The notes beneath the pieces were generated by a model. It was not told the DNA's origin and searched no databases. It was given only the letters and a program-made list of their open reading frames with translations. DNA of 64,000 nucleotides, taken from assembly GCF_002776525.5 (NCBI RefSeq), contig NC_045436.1, positions 159,631,783 to 159,695,782 on the forward strand, written 5' to 3'. A program made the position numbers and the translations under genes. Positions 54,546 through 64,000 of this stretch are shown in pieces (position 1 is the first letter of the stretch; each line of letters begins with the position of its first letter). The DNA is from Piliocolobus tephrosceles (lineage: Eukaryota; Chordata; Mammalia; Primates; Cercopithecidae).

Positions 54546-56204
54546 TATATTCTACTCATTCATATGTACATCAAAATATTAGTGGTGTTTACTTCAGGAT
54601 ATGTTACTCCTTCCTTGTGTTTCTCCATATTTTCTAACTTTATTCCAATAAATGTGTTTTACATTAATCACCTCCAAAAAAATCCCAAGAAATGTTAATT
54701 TAAAATGTTTAAGTGCACATCCTAACCAGTTCTCATGACTTTGATCAATCTATCTTCCTCCAAATATCTCTGCCTCGAATGGGTGAGTTTACTCCAGAGT
54801 CTGCCCTATTTGAACCTACAATACCCACATTCTAATTGTCACTCTCTGGCCTACCAGAAACATTTGAACCACTAACCAGTTTGTACAGAAATACTGGAAT
54901 TTGGTCTTGTTTGTGGTAGGATGCTTTTGGTTCCTTGTAACCCAAATTCAACTTAACGGGAATAATATTTGCTGTTATTATTGGACAGTCCAAAGACAGG
55001 ACTCACATCAGATATGGCTTGATCTAGGGTGCAAATCAGGACTCTTTCTCTTGATCTACTTCACTTTGCTTATCTCTAATAATCTGTTTTATCCTCGTTG
55101 GGGTTTTTTATGTGCCCTGAAAATATGACTGCTGGAAGGCCAGAGCTTGCATCCTTTGCCTAATAATTTATAAACACGTCCATATATAAGATTTCAGAGA
55201 TGATTCTGTTTAGCCTTGCTTGGGTCAAAGTTTATGCCTGAACCGATCATGTGCATAGGAGAATGTAATCATTTGAATGGCCAGGTGAAGAGGTTCAAGG
55301 TCAACGATGGAATGTGTTTCTCCCATGAAAAAGTGGCTTTACTACCTAAAAAGAAAAAAAAAGGGCACAAGAGATAAATACAAAAAACAGTGATACTCCA
55401 AGCAACTTGAGGTTCTTGTGTGTAATCTTAATTGCTTCTGGGTGTGGGATGTAACATTTATTTGAAGGCTAATGTGCAGGTCCGTTTTCTGACTGGATGC
55501 TACTTGATTATTGTTAAATTACTGTGTCAAGCTCAACACATCACAACACCTGTGTGAACTCAGGATAATTGCTTTTTTCCATTTTGGTTAAGACTATGGT
55601 TTACAGGGTAATTATGTCTGGTTGAAAACTGAAATGTAGGTAACAACTAGTTTCCTCCAAAAAGCAGGCTATAAAGAGGCAGTGTCATGCAGCAGTGGAC
55701 AAAGGGTGGAAATAGGGGTTAGATGATGGAGACGTGAGGCTCTGATCTTCTACTTCTTAGGGGGTCATGAACAACTTATTTAGTGTCTTTGAGACTCAGT
55801 TTACTCTTCTCTAAAATGGGGATAAGATTGATCTTATGATTTTTTTTGAGGATCAGATATCTTCTGCTAGATGCTTCCATTCTAGGCTTTTAATTATTTG
55901 GGCACAAACTTGTCTGCCTATTTAGCTCTCAAGTTATTGAGAACCCACATAGGAGCACTTGAATACAGATAATTTGTTGACAAGTTAAAATTCAGAGGTG
56001 AAAAAACAGGACAGCCCACTGGCTTCAGATCCTTTCCATTATGAGATTAAATATTTGCTTCTGCCCATGGAGCTTGATGCATCAGGTGAGTGCTTGTAAT
56101 CTATCATTTTCTGAAAAACTTGAAAGGACTCCTTGGAGGAAATCAATCATTTTACTAAATTGCTGCTTCAGTTACTACCCACTTTTGAGAATGGTAGACA
56201 GTTT
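54546..56204. other. Unassigned sequence
   Basis: No gene recognised. 54560-54670 ('ACTTTATTCCAATAAATGTG') may be an old L1M 3' fragment. The rest carries no named repeat. Confidence 0.45.
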
Positions 56205-56342
56205 TTCCCTCTCCCTTTACCTCTCCCTCTGCTTCTTCCTCTGCCCCTCCCTCTCCCTCTCCCTCTGCCTCTCCCTCTCTCTTCCCCCCTTCATCTCTCC
56301 CCTTCCTTCCTTCCTTCCTTCCTTCCTTCCTTCCTTCTTTCT
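56205..56342. repeat. Pyrimidine tract: (CCCTCT)n then (CTTC)n
   Basis: About 138 bp of polypyrimidine: CCCTCT-type hexamers (56205-56300) followed by nine or so CTTC units. Strong strand asymmetry makes it a candidate triplex-forming tract. Confidence 0.96.
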
Positions 56343-57619
56343 TTTGAACAATGTATGTCCATTCATCTTGGTTTAATCACATAGGGCTAGAAAAGAATAG
56401 CTGGGGCATCTCAGGAATTCTAATTTACATTTTTGCTTCTAAACCACAGTACTCTTGCCAGGCTTCATTCTGTCCATGCCTCAATGGTCTCATCTATACA
56501 GTTGGGATATTGCTTATTTTCCAGTGTGCAAACAAAAAATAATAATAATTTGAGATAATGGTCTTGAGTAACCTACTGGGTTATGAAGCTGACGTATGGC
56601 CATTAGGAAACATGAGATGAGCCAGAACTTTGAAACAATATGATATTGAGCAATAGGGTGCCAAGGTTAGGATGAAAGCAAACAGGTCTCAGAAATTTAC
56701 CAGGATATTTGCTGTTTGGACAGTATGAAAGGTCATGAGAATGTATGCATTTCACTAACAGGCTATGGGCCAAGGCAGAGAGGACTAAATTTGTCTCTCA
56801 AGAGAAAAATAGAGGTACTGAGAGAATGATTTCATGTCTGGGTGTTCTATAGAAGGCTCTTCTAGACTGTTCATAACAAAGATTTGTTTGCCCAAGGTGA
56901 TGGATGTTTACTGTAGTGGTTCTTAGCTATTTAAAAAGCACAGAAAGTCAACATCAGTTGAAAAGCTTGCCCGGTAGAGATCTGGAAGGTTGTTCAGGGC
57001 ATTACATGATTCCAGGTCTCAGCAACAAGTTTTGTTATTGGCTTTCTGGTGCCTTTGCTTTTGTCGTTGCTTTCGAGAGACGGAGTCTATGTCCACTACT
57101 ACTGCTAATTTTCCACTCTCTCTACTTTCTGCTCGACCTCTTGGTCTTGCTCACTTCCAGCTTCTGCCTCAAGGTGTCTATTTACTGGTGTCTCATGTGG
57201 CTTCTTAGCGTCTTTCAAATTCTAGTTCTTCCAACTACTCTCTTTTGATATGGCTCAAATTCAGACTTTTCTAGAAGGAGAACCTACCTATAACGTAGGT
57301 GTCTTTGCCTCAGGCACAAAGCCCTATTCAATTATGTGTAGCCACAATGGTGGGGTCTTATGATCCCAAACACGGTATTTTATCTATAAGCTATCAAGGA
57401 AAAGGTTCTTGTAACTCTCAGCCATTTTAATGCCTTAGGCCACATCCAGGGCTTGAATATCTTTATGTTCTGCTTTATATCATGAAAGAATTGAGGCTGT
57501 TATGTTGATAATGCCACTGTAATATAGAAGGTGACCTATACCCTATGAGAGGTGCTAAAACATCTTGTGGAAATTCAGAAAGAACGTTGATTTCAGCTGG
57601 TGATTTGGAAAAACATCAT
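56343..57619. other. Unassigned sequence
   Basis: Nothing recognised. A plus-strand open frame at 56904-57248 is rich in hydrophobic codons but has no family resemblance. Confidence 0.45.
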
Positions 57620-57990
57620 GGGTGAACCAAAATAAAACTGAACATGGAAGGATGGGTAGAATGTGGATAGGAAGGAAGGAGGGGGCTAGTGCCTTCTAGG
57701 TGGAGAGAACTGTGTAAAGAAAAGCACAAACATGGACAGTTTTGGGGGGAATTGATGACACATCCAGTTTGAGTAGGTCAGAGACTTTCACAGAAAGGGA
57801 GGAGGGGGAGCTAATCTGAAAAAGGAAATGCCAGGCTGAAGGGTCCATATTGTCTTTATTGGGTTGGCATTGGAGGAATCATTAAAGATTTCCAATCTAC
57901 TCAATGAAGGCATTGGAACTGTTCCTAAGAAGAGCCTTCTGACAGCTGGGCATATAATGGGTTGGGGAGGAAAACAATGGAAGACAGAGG
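57620..57990 (-). mobile_element. L2 LINE fragment
   Basis: 'AGGTGGAGAGAACTGTGTAAAG', 'GGCATTGGAGGAATCATTAAAG' and 'AAGAGCCTTCTGACAGCTGG' follow the reversed L2 ORF2 3' region. Confidence 0.7.
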
Positions 57991-58064
57991 TTGTTATTGT
58001 CACTCTAGGGTGTGTCGGAGAAATGAGACAATGGATGTGAAATACCTGTCAGAGGTAAAAAATA

Positions 58065-58295
58065 AAAGCTCATGGTTACTGAGAGTTCACTATATGCAGC
58101 CTTGTGCTTGGGGCTTTCCTTACAGTATTTTATTTATTTAACCCACGGTGATAGAAAAAGGTAGGTATGATTAGTCTTATTTTACTGATCGTGAAACTGA
58201 GACTCGGATCAATGCAATACCCTGTTAAAGATCACATGTTTTGTGAGTGGTAGAGTTGGACTTTGTACCCAGCTATGGAGGACTCCAAAAGCCAA
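58065..58295 (-). mobile_element. MIR SINE
   Basis: 'TTATTTTACTGATCGTGAAACTGAG', 'GTGAGTGGTAGAGTTGGAC' in reverse order. Confidence 0.88.
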
Positions 58296-59289
58296 GCCCC
58301 TTTGACTACGCTGGACCCCCTCCCAAAAGGACTAGCAATTGACCTAATAGAAGGGACAAGAAAAAGAGTGGTGTCAAAGGGAGCCCTAAGTTTTCAAGAG
58401 TGTGTGATGTAGAGTACAAATAGTGATGTGGACAGAAATGAGGAAGTCAAAAGAATACCTTTTTCTTGGGAGCGGGAAGTGTGGAAGGATATTTTGGGAG
58501 ATGAGAAAGGTTGTGAGCTTATTTTGACCTTCCCTCAAGGTATAACGTATGAATGAACCTAAGCAACAGTAGAAATTAAAGGACATAAAGAGGTGAGAAG
58601 ACACAGTGTTAACAAAAACGACCAATCAATTACTCCATCTATTCTGTCGTATTTAGACTGGCGTGAACGACCACTCTGTTCCTCAGGAACTCTGCCACAT
58701 TGCCCTGCAAGCCCGAGTGATCTTTCATACCTGCCTGCTGGTATTAAACAATGGGCCCAGTCTACCTCCCTTCCCAGACGAGAGCCCTGCAGACAGCCCT
58801 GAGGAGGAGGCAGGGCCTGTTTTGTACCACGTGATCCCACCCATTTGGCCACAGTTGGCTGGAGAATAACCAAACCACAGATGGACTGATAACCCATACC
58901 TCACCTGGTGAATGATTAATGCTGTAGGATGAACTTTTTTCTTTAACCAAAGAGATACTTTAGTTCTCCACACAAATAAACATCTGGCAGACCCGTGTCT
59001 CTAATTCCCCAGACCAAGCCTCTGACTACAGCCAGGGTTTCCAGAGCAGGGCTGAATCTCTATGAACCTTTTGCATCCCTCTGTCTTCCAGGTCCAGCTC
59101 AGTATCTGAAACCTTGTGGGTAGTCAGTAAATATATATGGGTGAATATGTATTTGAATCTTAGTGGTGGACATAGCTTTGGCTCAAGCAAGTTTGTAGAA
59201 GTTATGTATATATTTGTGTATAGTTGTTTGTACTTTTAAATCACTGCCAAATATTTTATTTTATTATACCATAGGCAGTGATATCCACA
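58296..59289. other. Unassigned sequence
   Basis: No gene recognised. 58680-58960 carries frames on both strands and reads somewhat like an old LTR, without recognisable ends. Confidence 0.4.
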
Positions 59290-59530
59290 TCTGTCTCCAC
59301 TAATAATTATTTTAAGTACTAATAGTGTTAGGCACTTTCTGAGTGCTTTATGTGTATTGACTTGTTACTTCTTCACAGAAATACCAAGCATTAGATTCTC
59401 TTCTTAACTCCATTTTCAGGATGAGTAAACGTACAAGGAAGTTAATTCATTTGTCAAAGGGTTATAAAGTCAATTAAGTGGAGGAACCCAGCTTCTCCCT
59501 AGTTTGTCCCCTTAATGCTATATGTTACAC
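59290..59530 (-). mobile_element. MIR SINE
   Basis: 'GTTAGGCACTTTCTGAGTGC', 'CCATTTTCAGGATGAGTAAACG', 'GGAGGAACCCAGCTTCTCC'. Confidence 0.88.
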
Positions 59531-61454
59531 TGCCCTTTCAGAATAGACAGTAAAGTCTATGAAGTCAGTCTGACTCATCTCTGTTAGTTTTCTGCTTGTC
59601 ACTTAGTAGGTGGTTGGCATGTGTGTGCAACACCGAATTAAATTGCTTTTTCTCAAGTTGACCACCATGGGCTGTAATACGTCATATTACCTACTGCATA
59701 ATATGTCATGAGGAGGGTCTTGGTTTTGTCAGGTATAGTGATAGTTCAGATAAAATTGAGGGAGATTATTAGAACTTGGGGTCCCAGGAGGAGGTAAAGT
59801 GAGATATCTGGGGCCAGATAAACCAGGGAAGGATGCTTGGGCTGCAGGAATTTGTGTACCCTGTTTTGTGGTCATGGGAGATGCCCAGAGGATGGGTAGC
59901 GGGGGTAGCCACATGGGGCAGGAGTACCAAGGACAGGGTTTCCTTAAGAGTGCTTTCCGTTTTGAAAGACCACTGTGTTCTGTCCGGCAACGTTGATAGT
60001 CCTTCACTTAAAAAATCAACTCTCCTGCCTCCGTTGACATAAGTGTTATAAATTAAGTGGCCAACTTTGTGGGCCAGCCTATATGGCTTTTCCTCTGAGT
60101 GGTTGTGGCTTTGAATCTGTGAAAAGTCAGTTTTCTCGGAGTTGAAGCCATTTTTACCATAGGCTTTAATCTAGACCTGAGCTTATACACAGGTGCCCGT
60201 GCATCTCAATGGAGAGCAGGTTCTCTGGAATCTATAGAGACTCCAGGGGCCCAAGGCACATGAGTATTGGGAACTGCGTTGCAGCTTGCCACCCTAGGAG
60301 GGGCAGAAGGTTCTGCCTAGTGACAGAGAAGATGGAGTGGCTTTGGTGCCACTTTGGGCTTATGTCTTGGGTGGCAGCAGCCGCAGGTGGCAGTGGCACC
60401 CACAGTGGCAGGAGGTCTGTTGTTTAGTGGCTTTATGGAAACTTGTGTGGGTCGATCCGATCTTTGCAATCTGTTTGGTGCACCTTCATGGGCATAAGAA
60501 GCTTTTGCTATAGTTCTTCCTAGGAATCCAGGGCTGTAGAGGAAAAACATGGCATGTGCCCGGGGAGCTGAGAGGACAGTCCCATGAGTCCATGCCACAT
60601 ATCTTCAGGGGACTCCCAGAAACTGCTGGGGGGATTTTGAAGGTGGAGAACGTCAAGGTTTCTGCAATAGCAGGTGGGAAAAAAAAAATGTTAGAAATAG
60701 TGTGTGAACATGCTGCCCTCAGGCCAGTACTCCTTAAGAGATTTGGCTTCCATACAGGTTAAGAACAGGTAAGATTTTCTTTTTCCGGTTTTTCACAGCA
60801 TACCAGGCATTCCATATAATGAGGACCAGCTGCAGGCAGCAATGACAGAAAGGTCTTCTGACATCATCCCTGCCCATTCATTGGTTTGACAAGCTGTCAG
60901 CTCAATGCAGCCTGCGATGCCTCCACGTGAGTCACTCTGCTGGCTGCTGTCAACACGGTGGATGTACATTTTCAGTGCTGATAGCACAAACAAAATGTTG
61001 GAATGGTCAATTTTATTGAATGAGAACATGATGAAAACTTGGAATCTTGAACTAAATGCTAACTTTGGTATGGTTTTATTTTGACAAATTCAATTCATGG
61101 TGCCTGTTTATTTTAAATAGGATGTTAAAGACTATTGTAGGGTTTCTTTCTTTTTTTTTTTTTTTAACGTACCACCACTCTTCATTTGTAGAGTGCAGTG
61201 AGTACTACTGTATTACAATGGATGTTAACCTTTGCATAATTTATGTAAATACCATCCTTATTAACAGCATTTACATTACTGACTGACCCAGAGGCAGCTG
61301 AAAAACCTCAGAAAAATACAGTTTCACACTTCTTTACTGAAGTGCTAGGTTAGTAATCACAGCCATACCCATTCACATATACCAGGAAACAGTCAGAGGC
61401 AACGTATGTAATATAGTTCCTTGTGAAATCATATCTCACTTAAAACTTATACTG
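59531..61454. other. Unassigned sequence
   Basis: Largest unexplained tract after the 54.5-57.6 kb region. 60180-61030 is unlike the neighbouring AT-rich DNA and contains no repeat I can name. A T run lies at 61153-61166. Consensus donor and acceptor motifs near 60769 and 60799 are only 30 bp apart, too close for an intron. Confidence 0.4.
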
Positions 61455-61739
61455 AATCCCAGCACTTTGGGAGGCCGAGGCGGGTGGATCACAAGGTCAG
61501 GAGATCAAGACCAGCCTGGCTAACATAGTGAAACCCCGTCTCTGCTAAAAATACAAAAAATGAGCTGGGCGTGGTGACACGTGCCTGTAGTCCCAGCTAC
61601 TCGGGAGGCTGAGGCAGAAGAATGGTGTGAACCCGGGAGATGGAGCTTGCAGTGAGCCAAGATTGCGCCACTGTACTCCAGCCTGAGTGACAAAGCGAGA
61701 CTCCGTCTCAAAAAAACACACTGAAACAAAACAAACAAA
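61455..61739 (+). mobile_element. AluY/AluSc-like element, slightly 5' truncated
   Basis: Starts at 'AATCCCAGCACTTTGG', missing about 30 bp. 'GGTCAGGAGATCAAGACC' and 'GGAGCTTGCAGTGAGCC' fit AluY/Sc. Target duplication AAAACTTATACTG at 61442-61454 and 61740-61752. Confidence 0.96.
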
Positions 61740-61752
61740 AAAACTTATACTG

Positions 61753-62625
61753 GCCAACCTGTAGAGCGAGTCTGATAGTATTTAGAATAGGACTGACTCA
61801 GAGATAGTTTAAAACCTCACAAAAACATTTTTTGGCTCCTTTATTGAAGAGGCAGTTCAGCAGTAATGACGATAGGCATTTGCTTATGTCAAGAAACAGA
61901 AAAAGGGGTATGTGGTTTGTACTATCAAATATGTTTTCATATATACATGATAGTATGCTGGTAAATATTTGACAGTAGGTTCTGTGAAGAAAATAAAAAC
62001 CTTGGTTTGTAGTTTGCCGATTTTGATGGTGTAAATACTCCCACTATGTCTAACCTACCAACAAGATAGTACTGAATGTGGAGTCGGGAAGAGATGTGCA
62101 GTAGCAGTAGATGTGGATAGTATTTTCACCATACAGAGTCAACAATGTAAGTAACCTAAACAACAAAGATCGTAGCGAAATGTAGCAGCCTAATTAGAAG
62201 TGATGAGTGTTGGGTATTTATTACCTTTGTTTTTAATGTAATTTAATAGTAAGTTTATATATTTTAAATAATGACTGTGTTTAATAACTGGCTCACAAAA
62301 TTCTTGAAAATTTAACAATCGGCAGCACTTTTAAGTCAATATGAGATGATGTTAGCACATCACTATATTTAACTATGTGTGTACAAATATATTTACATAT
62401 ATACGCCCATACATATGCACATACATAAATACATACACACATATAATTATATCAACCTATAAAGATACCAGTGGTATTTCATGTGGAAAATGTTAACACG
62501 TACCATAATAGTAAACTAAGGGTACATATTTTCTCCTGACAACCATGTTGGGTTGCAATATGGAAATGAAACATACCAAAATTTGCTACATTAGCATATT
62601 CATAAGGTCTACAAACATCAGGGAC
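61753..62625. other. Unassigned AT-rich sequence
   Basis: No gene recognised. 62370-62455 is a degenerate TA/CA alternation ('ACATACATAAATACATACAC'). Confidence 0.5.
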
Positions 62626-62647
62626 TTTTCATATATATATATATATA
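62626..62647. repeat. (AT)11 microsatellite
   Basis: Pure AT units directly before the T-tail of the next Alu. Confidence 0.95.
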
Positions 62648-62938
62648 ATTTTTTTTTTTTTTTGAGAGGAGTCTCACTCTTGTCACCTGAGCTAGAGTGC
62701 AGTGGCATGATCTTGGCTCACTGCAAGCTCTGCCTCCTGGGTTCAAGTTTCTCCTGCCTCTGCCTCCTGAGTAGCTGGGATTACAGGCACACTCCACCAT
62801 GTCTGGCTAATTTTTGTACTTTTAGTAGAAACGGGGTTTTGCTATGTTGATCAGGCTGGTCTGTGACCTCAGGTGATCCACCCGCCTCGGCCTCCCTGAG
62901 TGCTGGGATTACAGGCATGAGCCAATGTGCCAGGCCCA
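62648..62938 (-). mobile_element. AluS element
   Basis: Reverse Alu from T tail to 'AGCCAATGTGCCAGGCC', with small internal deletions. Confidence 0.95.
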
Positions 62939-63277
62939 CATACGTGTTTAATGCTGTGTCATTCAACCTTTATATGCTTCAGATTCTACTGTGAAGTTGA
63001 GTGAATGAATATTGTCCATTATATTTACAATAAAATTTAGGTATTACATTTGGAATACAATACTAAACAACATAAATTTTTGATAAAGGTTTTTGCTGCA
63101 TTATTTACACAGAATTCCCCTCAGTGCAAATTTCCTAATGAAAAGGTTTAATTTTTCTTGAATGCTTTCACGTATTCAAACAAGAAGTCATTTTCTAGTA
63201 ATTTCTGATATTCTTTGCTTTCTCTAATTTTTAAAAGCTGAACAAAAATTTGACAGATATATGAAGCCTTCTAACAT
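62939..63277 (-). other. Likely 3' flank/3' UTR of the zinc-finger pseudogene
   Basis: AT-rich sequence directly downstream (minus strand) of the zinc-finger stop codon at 63278-63280. I cannot see a poly(A) end of a retrocopy, so whether the pseudogene is processed or duplicated is open. Confidence 0.4.
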
Positions 63278-63990
63278 TCAGGATGTGCAAAGAGCTTTCG
63301 GCCTTGTGTGAATTCTCTGATGTTTGGTGACAGCTGATTTTTCACAGAAGGTTTTCCCACATTCACTACATTTATAGGGTTTGTCTCCCATGTGAGTTCT
63401 TTGATGGACAATGAGATTTGACTTCACACAGAAGAATTTTCCACATTCATGACATACAAAGGATTTCTCTCCTGTGTGTGTTCCCTGATGGATGGTGAGG
63501 GCTGACCTGGGGCAGAAGGATTTCCCATTCATAGGGCTTCTGCCCTGTGTGAGTTCTCTGATGTTCAGTGAGGTTTGACTTCGCACAGAACATTTTTCCA
63601 CATTGGTTACAGTCATAGGGCTTTTCTCCTATATGTGTTTGCTGATGGTTGATAAGGTGTGGTTTCTGGCAAAAGGCTTTTCCCCATTCAGTACATTCAT
63701 AGGGCTTCTCTCCTGTGTGTGTTATCTGATGCTGAGTGAAGTCTGACTTCTCCCACAAGGTTTTCCCACATTCACCACATTCGTAGGTTTTCTTCTCCTG
63801 AGTGAGCTCTCCAAAGCTGGGTGAGATGTAACTTCTTGCTGAAGTTATTCCATTTTCATTGGGTCAGAGGGCTTCCCCCCATGTGTACTATCTGATGTTT
63901 AAAAAGAGTTGAGTTTTCCCAAGTTTTGTCACTCAATTTACATTCATGGAGAATCTTTCTTGTGTAAGCTCCCTGATGGATCATGAAAGT
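63278..63990 (-). pseudogene. C2H2 zinc-finger (probably KRAB-ZNF family) pseudogene, partial
   Basis: Reading leftwards from the edge, the minus strand encodes a degenerate tandem array of C2H2 fingers of about 28 residues joined by TGEKP-type linkers, as in KRAB zinc-finger repressors that bind DNA in the nucleus. Five to six fingers are traceable. The first (about 63860-63950) has lost a cysteine and is followed by stops. The next reads ..GKTLWEKSDFTQHQ..; the third has W in place of its second cysteine (YECTEWGKAF); the fourth (..GKMFCAKSNLTEHQ..) is intact; the fifth carries a deletion of about 11 bp at about 63520 that shifts the frame; the last two (..GKFFCVKSNLIVHQ.. and ..GKTFCEKSAVTKHQ..) are intact and end at a stop at 63278-63280. 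The gene continues beyond the window, so a KRAB domain cannot be checked. I cannot name the parent gene. Confidence 0.9.
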
Positions 63991-64000
63991 CGAATTGTCA

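Noticed and set aside
60769..60799. Donor GTAAGA and acceptor TTTTTCACAG in close order suggesting an intron
   Set aside because: The interval is about 30 bp, below any workable mammalian intron length.
63278..63758. Functional zinc-finger gene
   Set aside because: Frameshift in one finger, a cysteine replaced by tryptophan in another and stops upstream make a working protein implausible without sequence error.
1..64000. tRNA, snRNA, rRNA or microRNA genes
   Set aside because: I saw no tRNA boxes, U6/7SK/5S-like or known microRNA hairpin sequence; the only strong hairpins are MER53 and the 12602-12750 repeat.

Overview
The window is primate nuclear DNA, and probably comes from an Old World monkey. 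The sequence contains about 17 Alu copies plus L1, L2, MIR, MaLR/THE1 LTRs, hAT and Tigger DNA transposon fossils, and many microsatellites, which is the standard composition of a gene-poor or intronic catarrhine region. The species hint comes from the youngest Alu (11115-11408). It is CpG-rich and carries several differences from the human AluY consensus that I associate with cercopithecid (macaque/baboon-type) AluY lineages. This inference rests on memory of subfamily consensuses, not on a search.

I find no intact protein-coding gene. The only clear gene-derived sequence is at the right edge (63278 to about 63990, minus strand): a degenerate C2H2 zinc-finger array, a pseudogene with a frameshifting deletion, a lost cysteine and upstream stops. 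Two short intervals look like exons from their splice signals (13408-13473 plus strand, 14016-14141 minus strand), but nothing in the window supports a complete transcript. Almost every open reading frame in the window lies in Alu, L1, L2 or low-complexity DNA.

Layout: 1-2.4 kb, a young L1 tail next to a THE1 LTR fragment, then an AluY-like copy, an MLT1-type LTR and a second L1 with target-site duplications. 3-12 kb, Alus, an L1ME tail, MER53, MIRs, L2, a long GAAA/GGAA tract and the young AluY. 12-19.8 kb, a fold-back inverted repeat, the two exon-like intervals and several MLT1-like LTRs. 19.8-24.3 kb, a three-Alu cluster, an MST-type LTR and a Tigger element broken by an Alu. 24-36 kb, MIR/L2, MER20, an L1 ORF2 fossil broken by an Alu, and more Alus. 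36.2-36.9 kb, a 39-bp minisatellite inside an old LTR. 37-49 kb, MIRs, two THE1 solo LTRs with perfect 5-bp target duplications, and a MIR broken by MER1B and an Alu fragment. 51-54.5 kb, a nested Tigger/L1 locus with a clean 18-bp target duplication. 54.5-64 kb, mostly unassigned sequence, L2/MIR fossils, two Alus and the zinc-finger pseudogene.

There is no operon, CRISPR array, RNA gene or CpG-island promoter that I can support. The most unusual signals are the near-perfect inverted repeat at 12602-12750, the minisatellite at 36271-36538, an in-frame 33-bp triplication inside an L1, and a recurring pattern of short tandem duplications (19, 23, 27, 33, 39 and 45 bp).
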